A stretch of 64,000 nucleotides of DNA from Alteribacillus sp. YIM 98480. GTDB lineage: Bacteria > Bacillota > Bacilli > Bacillales > Marinococcaceae. A program made the translations under genes and the position numbers. This document shows positions 37,507 to 47,305 of this stretch, piece after piece. The notes below the pieces were generated by a model. That model was not told the origin of the DNA and made no database searches. It saw only the letters and a list, made by a program, of their open reading frames with translations. The stretch lies in contig NZ_VTOK01000010.1 of the NCBI RefSeq assembly GCF_009765375.1, positions 1 through 64,000 on the forward strand, given 5' to 3'. The stretch's first letter is position 1, and each line of letters begins with the position of its first letter.

Positions 37507-38902
37507 GTCGCAGCACCAACTTCTGGCCACGTTCCGGAAACATTTTGCCTGGGTTCATGATGCCATTTGGATCCCAGCTGTCTTTTATTCTTTTCATCAT
37601 ATCAAGTCCTGCTGATCCTAGTTCTTGTTCCATAAAAGGAGCTTTCATTGTGCCGATACCATGCTCGCCCGATAAAGTGCCGCCTAGGTCAACTGCCGCT
37701 TGAAAAATTTCTCCGACTGCTTGTTCAACTCTTATCATCTCGTCTTCATCACGTTTATCACACATGATATTAGGGTGTAAATTCCCGTCCCCGGCATGGC
37801 CGAAAACAATAAGTTCAATATTGTATTTTTCTTTTATAAGCTCCAGCTTTTCCATCATTTCAGCAATTTTACTGCGCGGGACAGTGGCGTCTTCTGAAAC
37901 TTTTGTCGGTTTTATTTTAGCTATAGCGGGGGACACCTGCTTTCTAGCCTGCCAAATCTTTGCTGCTGCTTCTTCCTTTTTTGGCACCACAATATCTTTT
38001 GCACCTAGTTCCTTCATTATTTTCTCCACCTGGACTGCTTCAGCTTTTATCGCTTCTGGGTGGCCATCAAGTTCTATCATTAATAAAGCTGCGGCATCAA
38101 CAGGGAGACCAGATGGCTTGTAATTTTCCACTGCCTGTATAGAGGCTTGATCCATAAATTCCATTTTAGAAGGTAGAATACCAGAAGTCAGAGTCTTTGA
38201 AATGGCTCTTCCAGAAAGCTCTACCTCATCAAAAACTGCCATTAACGTTTGCATTGCAGGCGGCTTTGGCACAAGTTTTAATGTAGCTTCGATAATAACC
38301 CCGAGCGTCCCTTCTGATCCAATTACCAGCTTGGTCAGGTCAAAACCAGTTACATTTTTAATTGTTCTGCCGCCAGTTTTTATGATTTCCCCTTCTGGTG
38401 TCACCAGCTCTAAACCAATAACATAATCTTTGGTCACTCCATATTTCAGGCCGCGCGGGCCGCCTGAATTTTCTGCGAGATTGCCTCCGATCGTTGAGAC
38501 ATGGGCACTGCTTGGATCAGGGGGATACATAAGTCCAAATTTTTCTACTTCCTGATTAATAGATGCCGTTAACACTCCTGGAGACACTACGGCAATCAAA
38601 TCATCTGGAATTACCTTAATATTTGCCGGCCATTGAGAAGTGTCCAGTACAATTCCGCCTTTAACCGGAAGAGGTCCGCCGCTTAAACATGTTCCCTGCC
38701 CTCTTGGAGTGACCGGTACTTTATAACGGTTTGCCATTTTCATGACGTGGACAACCTCTTCTTTTGTCTTGACTTGCACTACAGCGTCAGGAAGATATTC
38801 TCCAAATGAGCCATCGAAACTGTAACTGTATCGATCGGCTAGTTCTGTCAGCACTTGATTGGCAGAAAAAGTAGTCTTCAGTTCATATATCCATTCTTTC
38901 AT
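37499..38902 (-). CDS. glcD: Glycolate oxidase FAD subunit
   Basis: The 467-residue FAD-linked oxidase has the PCMH-type FAD domain (VTPRGQGTCLSGGPLPVKGGIVLD, STIGGNLAENSGGPRGLKYG) and the C-terminal VFGHAGDGNLHPNI and GTLSGEHGIGTMK blocks. It should oxidise glycolate to glyoxylate, which malate synthase G at 23.3 kb can use. D-lactate oxidation by the same family is possible. Confidence 0.9.
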   Translation of the reverse strand: MKEWIYELKTTFSANQVLTELADRYSYSFDGSFGEYLPDAVVQVKTKEEVVHVMKMANRYKVPVTPRGQGTCLSGGPLPVKGGIVLDTSQWPANIKVIPDDLIAVVSPGVLTASINQEVEKFGLMYPPDPSSAHVSTIGGNLAENSGGPRGLKYGVTKDYVIGLELVTPEGEIIKTGGRTIKNVTGFDLTKLVIGSEGTLGVIIEATLKLVPKPPAMQTLMAVFDEVELSGRAISKTLTSGILPSKMEFMDQASIQAVENYKPSGLPVDAAALLMIELDGHPEAIKAEAVQVEKIMKELGAKDIVVPKKEEAAAKIWQARKQVSPAIAKIKPTKVSEDATVPRSKIAEMMEKLELIKEKYNIELIVFGHAGDGNLHPNIMCDKRDEDEMIRVEQAVGEIFQAAVDLGGTLSGEHGIGTMKAPFMEQELGSAGLDMMKRIKDSWDPNGIMNPGKMFPERGQKLVLRHE

Positions 38903-39241
38903 GTAAATCCCCTTTTGATAAGCTTTTGTATGTTTTTATCATACCAGATCGTTTATTTTCAGATACTCTTATTTTCCTGATTTATGCCGCTCTTTCTTCT
39001 CTTTATGAGCCAATTTGTTACTTTTATGATCCTAACCCTCTCCTTTTTGAACTGGCTTCTCCAATTTCTGTCCACCCCAACGTATAATAAAGAAATTGTA
39101 TGTTCCAAGATTTACACTTCTCCACATAAGATCTCCCCTTTCTTATTCTTTACGAATCGTTTACAATAGTACATTGTAAGAAAGAGTCGTATGCGCCTAT
39201 ACGGTTGATATCTTGCAAATATTAAACAATAGGTGATGAAA
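38903..39241. other. Intergenic region between divergent glcD and trhO
   Basis: It must contain both promoters. No further gene, repeat or hairpin was recognised in it. Confidence 0.5.
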
Positions 39242-40207
39242 ATGGAAAAAAATTGTCGTGTATTACTTTATTACAAATACGTCCCTATAGAGGACCCTGA
39301 AACATTGACAGCAGAGCATTTGGAGTATTGTAAAAACCTCGGGTTAAGAGGCCGTATTTTGATTGCTTCTGAAGGAATAAACGGAACCGTGTCAGGTACG
39401 GTGGAACAAACAAACAAATATATGGAAGATCTGAAAAAAGATCCCCGTTTTGCTGATATTGAATTTAAAATAGATGAAGCAGAAGACCATGCCTTTAAAA
39501 AAATGCACGTCCGTCATCGTGACGAAATTGTTTCGTTACGGCTAAATGAAGACATTAATCCTAACGAGCAAACCGGAGAGTATTTGGAGCCAAAAGAATT
39601 TTATGAAGCAATGAAGCAAGATGAGACGATTATTTTGGATGCCCGTAATGATTATGAATATGATCTTGGCCATTTTCGCGGTGCGATACGCCCTGACATT
39701 AACAGTTTCCGCGAACTGCCTGATTGGGTAAAAGAAAACAAAGATAAATTAGAAGGAAAACAAATTTTAACGTACTGCACAGGCGGCATTCGTTGTGAAA
39801 AGTTTTCGGGCTGGTTAAAAGAAGAAGGGTTTGAAAATGTTCGTCAACTGCACGGCGGCATTGTCACTTATGGAAAAGATGAAGAAGTGAAAGGGGAACT
39901 CTGGGACGGAAAATGCTACGTGTTCGATGAACGTATCAGTGTTCCTATAAACCAAGTCGATCATGTCGTAGTCGGCCGTGATCATTTTGACGGAGAACCG
40001 TGTGAACGTTACGTCAATTGCTCAAACCCTGATTGTAACAAGCAAATAATTTGTTCAGAGGAAAATGAGCATAAATACTTGCGCGGCTGCACCCATGAAT
40101 GCCGAGTTCATCCAAGAAACCGCTATGTAGAGGAACATGACCTTTCCCAAGAAGACGTAAAAGAACGTTTGAAACAGCTTGGAGAAGAATTCTCTCAAGA
40201 AGCATAA
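39242..40207 (+). CDS. trhO: tRNA uridine(34) hydroxylase, rhodanese family
   Basis: 321 residues from the ATG at 39242, five bases after AGGTGA. An N-terminal acylphosphatase-like part ([20 protein letters not shown]) precedes a rhodanese domain with the active Cys in [14 protein letters not shown]-terminal Cys cluster follows ([18 protein letters not shown]). TrhO hydroxylates U34 of tRNA to 5-hydroxyuridine. Monocistronic with its own terminator. Confidence 0.92.
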   Translation: MEKNCRVLLYYKYVPIEDPETLTAEHLEYCKNLGLRGRILIASEGINGTVSGTVEQTNKYMEDLKKDPRFADIEFKIDEAEDHAFKKMHVRHRDEIVSLRLNEDINPNEQTGEYLEPKEFYEAMKQDETIILDARNDYEYDLGHFRGAIRPDINSFRELPDWVKENKDKLEGKQILTYCTGGIRCEKFSGWLKEEGFENVRQLHGGIVTYGKDEEVKGELWDGKCYVFDERISVPINQVDHVVVGRDHFDGEPCERYVNCSNPDCNKQIICSEENEHKYLRGCTHECRVHPRNRYVEEHDLSQEDVKERLKQLGEEFSQEA

Positions 40208-40240
40208 GAAAAGAATCAAATTAATTGTTATCCATCCAAA

Positions 40241-40275
40241 AATGGAACTGGTTTATATCCCAGTTCCATTTTTTA
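40241..40275 (+). terminator. Terminator of trhO
   Basis: AATGGAACTGG pairs with CCAGTTCCATT, followed by six T. A family-2 remnant (AAGCCGAGTTTTTTAAAA near 40300) lies just beyond, in the orientation expected for a plus-strand terminator. Confidence 0.85.
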
Positions 40276-40453
40276 TATTTTAGGATAAGGGCTCGAAATA
40301 AGCCGAGTTTTTTAAAACGTAATACGTAACCACTAACATCTATGATGTCCTGACAGTTTGTTGTAATTGGTCCACTGTTTCGAGTGCTTGGCATGAAGAT
40401 AAAGGTCGTTTTCTGTTTACATATTTCAGCATAACTAGTATTTGATTTACTTT

Positions 40454-41512
40454 TTATCTCTCCATATCCACTGTTACATCGTTAAATACAGCAGTTGTGC
40501 CGCGAACAATCAACTCGGGATTATACAAGAACCGCTCCTTTAATGATTTTCCTGCCTTTATCTCTTTTATGAGAACATCTACTATTTTCTCACCCATTAT
40601 TTTAATAGGTTGAGCCACCGTTGTTAAACCCGGCACGGTAGTTGTGGCTAAAATAGTATTATCAAATCCAACAATTGATACATCTTTTGGAATTTGAAGA
40701 CCTTTTTCTTTTGCTGCTTGAATAGCACCTATTGCCAGCTGATCGTTACAAGCAAAGATGGCTGTGGGCGGTTCAACATCCCTTCGACTAAATAATTTTT
40801 CAAAGTATTTCTTACCATTTAATATGGACCCCGTTGTACGATAAATATATTCCTCTTTAACTACGGATCCATATACTTCATGTGCGGCTCTATAGCCATT
40901 CATACGCAAGTTGCTGCTATAAGCATATTCGGCAATAATTGCAATGTTCTGGTGTCCGTTAAAAAAATGATGCGCTGTTGCCTCATATCCACCTTTAAAA
41001 TCATCAACTGTAACTTTTGATACATCAAGAGAGGGCTCATCCTGGGTAAGCATAACAAGCGGGATGTTATTTTTAATTAGTTCTTGCAGCAAATTTTTAT
41101 CATGAAAACTTGCACCTACAATAAAACCATCTACTTGCTTTCTCTGTAATAGCTCTACATATTTTTTTTCTTTCTCAGGATTATCGTCTGTGCTGCACAT
41201 AATCACATTCATTCCTTGTTCATGGGCACGATCTTCTATCGTACGAGCCATTTCAGAAAAAAGAGGGTTGGATATATCAGGAACGAGTAATCCAATTGTT
41301 TCAGTCTTCTTACCCATTAATGCTGATGCCATTACACTAGGTTGATAGTTTAGCTGCTGCATTATTTCTAGTACTCTCTGCCGTGTAGATTCTCGCATAC
41401 TGCCAGTATTGTTTATTACTTTAGAGACAGTGGCAATAGACACTCCCGCTTTTTTTGCTATATCATATATCGTAACCTTCATACTTTTTGCCTCACTTTT
41501 GCTATTTTCCAT
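40454..41512 (-). CDS. LacI-family transcriptional regulator
   Basis: Up to 352 residues. The LacI helix-turn-helix is VTIYDIAKKAGVSIATVSKVINN, followed by NYQPSVMASALMGKKTETIGLLVPDI and a periplasmic-binding-like sensor domain. ATGs at 41512 and 41482 are both possible; the second has GAGG nine bases upstream. It closes the cyclitol-like cluster. AAGCGCTT palindromes in front of neighbouring genes are natural operators for it. Confidence 0.88.
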   Translation of the reverse strand: MENSKSEAKSMKVTIYDIAKKAGVSIATVSKVINNTGSMRESTRQRVLEIMQQLNYQPSVMASALMGKKTETIGLLVPDISNPLFSEMARTIEDRAHEQGMNVIMCSTDDNPEKEKKYVELLQRKQVDGFIVGASFHDKNLLQELIKNNIPLVMLTQDEPSLDVSKVTVDDFKGGYEATAHHFFNGHQNIAIIAEYAYSSNLRMNGYRAAHEVYGSVVKEEYIYRTTGSILNGKKYFEKLFSRRDVEPPTAIFACNDQLAIGAIQAAKEKGLQIPKDVSIVGFDNTILATTTVPGLTTVAQPIKIMGEKIVDVLIKEIKAGKSLKERFLYNPELIVRGTTAVFNDVTVDMER

Positions 41513-41580
41513 GTGTGAAACGCCTCTCTTGCATGATGCTTCTATTTCCAGCAGAACTTATTGTATAGCACTAACATATA

Positions 41581-42627
41581 TTAATTTTTCACTAGTTGTT
41601 CGGCTTGTATATTAACGAGCTGCCGTGTTTCAAAAGATTTTTTGCAAGCATAGCCCAATCTTGTTGATTCTACTCCATCATGGACTGTCACATCAGGCTT
41701 TTTTCCTTCTAAAATACAATGGGCAAATTCTTCCACTTCGCTTGAAAATGCTTGTTCAAACCTTTCCAGGAAGCCATCATAGCATTCTTTTACGGCCCCA
41801 TTTTCTTGCATCAACACAATTTGGTCGCGTTCAGGCAGCGTGCCAATTCGTATACTTCCTTTTGTGCCGATAATTTCTGTTTCTATATGGTAACCGTGAG
41901 CGCTGTTTCTTCCCGCTACAAAAATACCAATAGCATTATTTTCGAATCGTACCATGGCAGCACCAGTTTCTGCATCTTGAATGTCTTCAAATTCTGGACG
42001 TGAATAGGCACCGCCAATGGCCCATACCTCTTGTGCTTCCGTTCCCATATACCAGCGTGCTAAATCAAAGTCATGAACAGACATATCTAAGAAAAGGCCT
42101 CCACTATAATTCGCTTTTGCAAATTTTAAGAAGTTGTCCATTTGGCTGGCTGGGTCTAATCCATAACAACGAATTAAAGTTGGTTCACCAATGTCTCCAT
42201 TTTCAATTTTCTGCTTAGCAGCTGCATAAGATCGGTCATACCGCCGCATAAACCCGAGCATAAATACTTTATCTGCATGTTTTTCAACTGCTTTTTGCAC
42301 TTCTAAGGCCTCTTCTAAATATAATCCTAACGGCTTTTCACTGAATACATGAAATCCGGCATCTAAAGCTTTTATGATCTGGTCGCAGTGAAATCCTGAA
42401 GGTGATGCAATAAAAATGGCGTCTAATTCTTTGTTCGTTAACATCTCATCATAGCTTGTGTAACCATAAGGGATTTGCCATTTTTCTTGAATTTCTGTGA
42501 TTTCCGCTTCTATTACACTACATACTGCAGTAAGTTCACAATTCGGGATACGAAAAGCCAAATTCTCGGCGTGCTGACGTCCTAATCGGCCAAGCCCTAC
42601 AATACCTACTTTCACCTTTTTCACCAT
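41581..42627 (-). CDS. Gfo/Idh/MocA dehydrogenase 1, inositol-dehydrogenase-like
   Basis: 348 residues from the ATG at 42627, behind AAGGAAGGTG. Rossmann motif VGIVGLGRLGRQHA, catalytic Lys in FSEKPLGL, and the catalytic Asp-His in GGLFLDMSVHDFDLARW. It is one of four paralogues in the cluster and the most divergent from the 46-48 kb pair. It has its own AAGCGCTT operator. Members act on myo- or scyllo-inositol and other sugars or polyols; the specific substrate is not resolved. Confidence 0.85.
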   Translation of the reverse strand: MVKKVKVGIVGLGRLGRQHAENLAFRIPNCELTAVCSVIEAEITEIQEKWQIPYGYTSYDEMLTNKELDAIFIASPSGFHCDQIIKALDAGFHVFSEKPLGLYLEEALEVQKAVEKHADKVFMLGFMRRYDRSYAAAKQKIENGDIGEPTLIRCYGLDPASQMDNFLKFAKANYSGGLFLDMSVHDFDLARWYMGTEAQEVWAIGGAYSRPEFEDIQDAETGAAMVRFENNAIGIFVAGRNSAHGYHIETEIIGTKGSIRIGTLPERDQIVLMQENGAVKECYDGFLERFEQAFSSEVEEFAHCILEGKKPDVTVHDGVESTRLGYACKKSFETRQLVNIQAEQLVKN

Positions 42628-42700
42628 ATTTGAAACACCTTCCTTATCCACTACTCATCACGGTTTTACGACAATTTTGTTATGTTCAGCACCTAAATTG

Positions 42701-42714
42701 AGTAAGCGCTTAAT
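42701..42714. promoter_or_regulatory. LacI-type operator candidate 1 (TAAGCGCTTA)
   Basis: A perfect 10-bp palindrome about 75 bases before the start of dehydrogenase 1. Sister sites are at 45643, 45864 and 49278. Confidence 0.55.
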
Positions 42715-42811
42715 TTTAATTTTAGTTTATCGAATGATGAATCTTGTTACATTGCAGTCTCTGACATCTTTTTTTCATATTTTGGGAGCTCTCGAAGACA
42801 ATTACCAGGTT

Positions 42812-43831
42812 TCACGTTGCCGTTACCGTAAATACTTCAGACAAGGAAACAGAACGCTTTTCTTTCCAAGAAACACTTGCTGCAAGAGCCAGTAATTCTG
42901 CTTTATAACCATCTTCACCAGTGCATAGCAAAGGTTTATCTTCTAATATGGCTTTTGCAAATTGATTAATTTCTTCAATATAAGCATCTTTGTATCGATC
43001 AAGGAAGAAATGTTTCGGATGGTCTATCGTAACAGACTCTTTTGTAGCAATTTGGACATTTGTCTGTGCTTCATTTTCTGCTGAAACGGCACCACTATCT
43101 CCAAATACTTCAATTCGCTGATCATAACCATAAACCGCTTGGCGGCTGTTATCGATGACTGCGATGGCACCGTTTTCAAAGGTTAGGGTAATAACGGCCG
43201 TATCCACATCACCATTTTTCCCGAACATCGGGTCTACCAAGTTTGCTGCTTTAACTGATACGTCAATTACTTCACTTCCAGAAAGATAACGAACCATATC
43301 AAAATCGTGAATTGTCATATCCATAAACATCCCGCCGGAGCGTTTCACGTATTCTTCTGGCGGCGGCTCCGGATCACGCGAGCTAACCTTTATAATATGC
43401 GGCGATCCAATTTTCCCAGCTTGAACTGTATCACATACTTTACGAAAATGTTTGTCAAAGCGGCGGTTAAAGCCAACTTGGAATTTCACTCCTGCCTCTT
43501 TAACTGCTTGTAACGCTTCTTCCGTTTCTCCTAAATTAAAACTGATTGGTTTTTCGCAAAGAATATGTTTTCCAGCTTTGGCAGCCGATTTTATAAAATT
43601 TAAGTGTGTATCTGTCGAGGAACATATAAATACAGCATCCACCTCAGGATCTTGAAATATTTTCTCTGGATCCGTGGTAATAACCGGTACCTTCTGTTCA
43701 TAAATAGTTCCCTTTAAATGTTCAATATGAATATCTGAAATCCCTTTCAAATTTAGCAAACTTGAACTCAATATATTACTCGCATGCAGCTGGCCAATCC
43801 TGCCTGCTCCAATTATTCCGACATTTAACAT
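42812..43831 (-). CDS. Gfo/Idh/MocA dehydrogenase 2, inositol 2-dehydrogenase-like
   Basis: 339 residues. NVGIIGAGRIGQLHASNI Rossmann motif, catalytic Lys in LCEKPISF, and GGMFMDMTIHDFDMVRYLSG. It resembles IolG, which oxidises myo-inositol to scyllo-inosose with NAD. It follows the sodium symporter by 35 bases and is probably co-transcribed with it, pairing uptake with first oxidation. Confidence 0.87.
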   Translation of the reverse strand: MLNVGIIGAGRIGQLHASNILSSSLLNLKGISDIHIEHLKGTIYEQKVPVITTDPEKIFQDPEVDAVFICSSTDTHLNFIKSAAKAGKHILCEKPISFNLGETEEALQAVKEAGVKFQVGFNRRFDKHFRKVCDTVQAGKIGSPHIIKVSSRDPEPPPEEYVKRSGGMFMDMTIHDFDMVRYLSGSEVIDVSVKAANLVDPMFGKNGDVDTAVITLTFENGAIAVIDNSRQAVYGYDQRIEVFGDSGAVSAENEAQTNVQIATKESVTIDHPKHFFLDRYKDAYIEEINQFAKAILEDKPLLCTGEDGYKAELLALAASVSWKEKRSVSLSEVFTVTAT

Positions 43832-43866
43832 GTTAATCCCCCTACATTACTAGCTTATACATTCTA

Positions 43867-45612
43867 TTATACTGTTTTTCTCTCTTCATCAGGTATCACT
43901 TCACTGTTATCTTCTACAGAATCAAGCTTTTTGTTTGTTTTCCGCCAGAACCATAAAGCTGCTCCAATAAATGCTAGTGTTCCTACAAGATAGACTATCA
44001 TCCAAGGCGAGTATTCTGCATTTGCTTCTGCCACTCCAATTGGAGAGAAAAAGGCATATACTGCAATCATTAATACAACAATACCTAATGAAAAAGGTTT
44101 CGCATATTTCCATGGTGTCAAATCTACTACATTGGCTTCTTTCATCACATATGGTGTTTCTCTAGGCTGCAATCTTCCTACGATAAGCATTACAAATATA
44201 TTCAGAGGTAATAATATCCCTAGAACATACAAGAAATTAATATCCGGAATGATCACTTTCGAAGCTGCGTATACTACTACGTGTACCAATATCGCAATTT
44301 TCGGAGCCATAGCAGGTACCCTCTTACTGAAAAAGCCGACGATAACCATTGCAATGATAGGCATATTGTAAAATCCAAACATTTCTTGTAAATAAGCGTA
44401 TAATCCCTGAGGCGCATAAAGAATCAACGGAGCAACCACAACCGAAACAGTTGCTAACACAGCGGCAAATATCCGCCCTGCTTTTACATAATGACGTTCA
44501 TCTGCATTCGGCTTAAAAATTGGTTTGTAAATATCCATTGTAAATAAAGTCATGGAACCATTGATCGTATTGTTAAATGAACTCATAATAGCGCCGAATA
44601 ATACGGCCGCCAATAAACCGGATAATGCAACCGGAAGTACATCTACCACAAGTGTTGGATAAGCTGTATCTGCATTTGAAATGGTATTGCCATATAATAG
44701 ATAGGCAATGATTCCTGGCATTACCAGGAAAAACAATCCAAACACTTTAACTAATCCTGCAAAAAGAACACCTTTTTGACCTTCGGCTAAATTTTTTGCA
44801 GCTAATGTCCGTTGAACGATCGATTGGTTCGTTGTCCAATAGAAAAGATTATTGAATAACATCCCGGCAAACAAAACAACCCAAGGCACAGATGAATCAT
44901 GAAAGCCGATTGCATTTAATTTGGATGGATTTGCATTCAGGAGGTTGTCAACTCCTGACTGCACATTTCCTCCACCTAATGCAATTAATCCGAGAAAAGG
45001 GATCAGTAATCCGCCGATAATTAAACCAAATCCGTTAATTGTGTCACTCATTGCAGTAGCTTTCAAGCCGCCCAAAATCACATAGCTTGTGCCGATAATT
45101 CCAATAGCCACAGAAACAAGTAAAACGATCATGAAAGGACTCATATTAGTAATCGATGATATCGAAAATATACTATCGAGTACTAAGGCACCCGAATAGA
45201 GGATCGTTGGTAAGTAAGCGACAGCATAACCCATTAAAAACAAAACAGAAACAATTTGCTTTGTCCGCATGTCAAACCGTTGTTCCAAAAAATCTGGAAT
45301 GGTTGTTATTCCCGTTTTCAAATACCTTGGAAGTAACACAAATGCCAGGAAAATCAAAGCAAGCGGCGCTGTTACTTCCCAAGCCATCACCACCATCGAT
45401 TCTCCATACGCTTGTCCATTCAACCCAACAATTTGCTCAGTGGATAAATTTGTTAAAATCATTGAGCTGGCGATGACGATTCCGCTTAGGCTTCGCCCGC
45501 CTAAGAAATAGCCGTCCGAACTTTTCAAGTCCGTCCCCCTCGTTTTGTACCATGAAAACCACATAACAAAGACTGTGTAAATGATAAAAGATGCGAAAAT
45601 AACCCAAACCAT
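43867..45612 (-). CDS. Sodium:solute symporter (SSS family)
   Basis: 581 residues from the ATG at 45612, six bases after AGGAGG. About thirteen to fourteen membrane helices. The segment DGYFLGGRSLSGIVIASSMILTNLSTEQIVGLNGQAY is the SLC5 helix-1/2 region, and KATAMSDTINGFGLIIGG is the typical SSS block. SLC5-like members carry sugars, inositol and related polyols with sodium. Its neighbours suggest an inositol-like substrate. Confidence 0.88.
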   Translation of the reverse strand: MVWVIFASFIIYTVFVMWFSWYKTRGTDLKSSDGYFLGGRSLSGIVIASSMILTNLSTEQIVGLNGQAYGESMVVMAWEVTAPLALIFLAFVLLPRYLKTGITTIPDFLEQRFDMRTKQIVSVLFLMGYAVAYLPTILYSGALVLDSIFSISSITNMSPFMIVLLVSVAIGIIGTSYVILGGLKATAMSDTINGFGLIIGGLLIPFLGLIALGGGNVQSGVDNLLNANPSKLNAIGFHDSSVPWVVLFAGMLFNNLFYWTTNQSIVQRTLAAKNLAEGQKGVLFAGLVKVFGLFFLVMPGIIAYLLYGNTISNADTAYPTLVVDVLPVALSGLLAAVLFGAIMSSFNNTINGSMTLFTMDIYKPIFKPNADERHYVKAGRIFAAVLATVSVVVAPLILYAPQGLYAYLQEMFGFYNMPIIAMVIVGFFSKRVPAMAPKIAILVHVVVYAASKVIIPDINFLYVLGILLPLNIFVMLIVGRLQPRETPYVMKEANVVDLTPWKYAKPFSLGIVVLMIAVYAFFSPIGVAEANAEYSPWMIVYLVGTLAFIGAALWFWRKTNKKLDSVEDNSEVIPDEERKTV

Positions 45613-45642
45613 AGATATCCTCCTATTCAAAAAAATCTGTAA

Positions 45643-45657
45643 GGTAAGCGCTTTATC
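45643..45657. promoter_or_regulatory. LacI-type operator candidate 2 (GGTAAGCGCTTTATC)
   Basis: It lies about 30 bases upstream of the symporter start, where a bound repressor would block transcription. The core AAGCGCTT is shared by the four sites. Confidence 0.55.
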
Positions 45658-45863
45658 AACAGGATAAAAAATAATAGAAATGCGGTACTTCTTTTAAAAT
45701 TCTAACACTATATCAAAAAAAAAATTGTCCGTACAATAACAGTCTTTCTATTCCTGTTTTAAGCGCATACATATACGGTCAGCAACGCTTTAAGCACGTT
45801 TGGTATACAACAAAAAATGCAACTGAACGTTTATGCTCTATATGTATATCTTCCCTTTTTATA

Positions 45864-45880
45864 AGGAAAGCGCTTAACCA
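45864..45880. promoter_or_regulatory. LacI-type operator candidate 3 (GGAAAGCGCTTAACC)
   Basis: About 250 bases upstream of the symporter start and 220 bases from candidate 2. Two spaced sites would allow DNA looping by a LacI-type tetramer or CcpA-like binding. Confidence 0.5.
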
Positions 45881-45948
45881 CAGTATAGTTTTTTACTATA
45901 TATAAATCAAGTAAAGATTTAAAACTTTTTTATGTTAATCCAAAGAAA

Positions 45949-45997
45949 AAGCTGTCCAAACGTTGACGTACAACGAATGAGGACAGCTTTCTTTTTT
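45949..45997. terminator. Bidirectional terminator downstream of dehydrogenase 3
   Basis: AAGCTGTCC and GGACAGCTT form the outer stem, CGTTG/CAACG an inner one. T-rich tracts lie on both sides when read on the respective strand. Confidence 0.8.
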
Positions 45998-46118
45998 ACA
46001 CTGATAGAAAAGTATAGCATTTTAGCATGGATGAATCATCGACGTCGTCAAAATGTTGAGGAAATCAGTATAAGTGCAACTAGGAACCGCCTCCACTTAA
46101 ATGCCCGGCGCTAGTTAT

Positions 46119-46220
46119 ACTTTAGAAATGTTTAACTTTGCAAAAGGATCAAATTAATAAGCAAAACTACGACTTCCGCAACGCCATCTGGACTTGGCGG
46201 CAAGCCAAGTTTTTCTAATA
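46119..46220 (+). repeat. Family-2 interspersed repeat, reversed copy
   Basis: Reverse complement order: ACTTTAGAAATGTTTAACTTTG, CAAAAGGATCAA, AAGCAAAACTACGACTTCCG, CGCCATCTGGACTTGGCGG, CAAGCCAAGTTTTTCTAATA. The preceding 50 bases (46069-46118, with CCCGGCGCTAG) may be a decayed family-1 copy. Unlike most others it lies upstream of the nearest terminator with respect to the minus-strand gene. Confidence 0.8.
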
Positions 46221-46230
46221 ACTATTTTCT

Positions 46231-47241
46231 TTAACCCACTATTTGTTTATCTGCCGTTTCAAAAGATTTTTTAGCTGCTGCTGCAACCTCCATATTTTGT
46301 TTTCCATCCACTTCTGTAATAAGCGGTTTCTGGTCGTTTTTTATGCAATCTATAAAATGTATCATTTCTAACCTAAAAGCATCTTTAAATTTATCTTGAA
46401 AGTCAGGAACATTTTGATGATAAGACCCTGTTTGATTTAATGTATTCACTTGCTTTTCTTTTAATGAGCCTATTTTAATTGTCCCTTCCGTGCCTATCAC
46501 TTCTCCTCTGATGTCATACCCATAAGAAGAATTACGACTGCCTTCAACCGAAGCGACTGATCCATTATCGAATTCTAAATAACTGATAGACTGGTCAACA
46601 TCATTATATTTATCCATAAATGGATGAAGAAGTGTTTTACCAAAAGAAGAGACAGCTTTCACATTTGCTCCTAATAAATATTGAGCAATGTCATATTCAT
46701 GTATACATAGATCAAGAAAAATACCACCGCTATTTTTTATAAACTCTTCAGGAGGAGAGCCGGGATCACGGCTTATTCCTATATATTTCAACGGTCTGCC
46801 AATCGCCCCGGATTCAATAACTTTCTTTGCTTCTGCATAATCCGGATCAAATCGTCTCATAAATCCAACCATACACTTTACATTATTTTGTTTGATTATT
46901 TCATTTACTGTCTTCGCTTCTTCTACTGTTTCCGTTAAAGGTTTATCTACGAATATATGTTTCTTGTGAAGTGCAGCGTCTTTCAATAATTGTGTATGTG
47001 TATTCGTAGGTGTTGCTATTATGACCGCATCAATTGACGTGTCCTCAAACACTTCGTTTACATCTGTTGTCCACTTTTCTACTCCTAACTTTGCAGCTGC
47101 TCTTCTTGCACTTTCTTCTCTAGAAGTGACGATATAAACGAGTTCTGCACCTTCAACGTTATAAACTAAGTTTTTTGCATGTACGTACCCTAGTCTCCCT
47201 ACCCCAATTAATGCACAGCGAATGTTTCTTTTGGTTATCAA
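46231..47241 (-). CDS. Gfo/Idh/MocA dehydrogenase 3, inositol-dehydrogenase-like
   Basis: 336 residues; TTG start seven bases after AAAGGAGAG. CALIGVGRLGYVHAKNL Rossmann motif, FVDKPLTE with the catalytic Lys, VGFMRRFDPDYAEAK, and NSGGIFLDLCIHEYDIAQYLLG. It is clearly similar along its whole length to dehydrogenase 4 just upstream (shared MRRFDPDYAEAK, NSGGIFLDL, HEYDIA, VIG.EG.I.IGS), which suggests tandem duplication. Substrate unresolved. Confidence 0.87.
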   Translation of the reverse strand: MITKRNIRCALIGVGRLGYVHAKNLVYNVEGAELVYIVTSREESARRAAAKLGVEKWTTDVNEVFEDTSIDAVIIATPTNTHTQLLKDAALHKKHIFVDKPLTETVEEAKTVNEIIKQNNVKCMVGFMRRFDPDYAEAKKVIESGAIGRPLKYIGISRDPGSPPEEFIKNSGGIFLDLCIHEYDIAQYLLGANVKAVSSFGKTLLHPFMDKYNDVDQSISYLEFDNGSVASVEGSRNSSYGYDIRGEVIGTEGTIKIGSLKEKQVNTLNQTGSYHQNVPDFQDKFKDAFRLEMIHFIDCIKNDQKPLITEVDGKQNMEVAAAAKKSFETADKQIVG

Positions 47242-47305
47242 TCACATACTCTCCTTTCATCTTAGAAAATAACGGATATTCCTTATATTTAAGTGCCGTT
47301 TGACG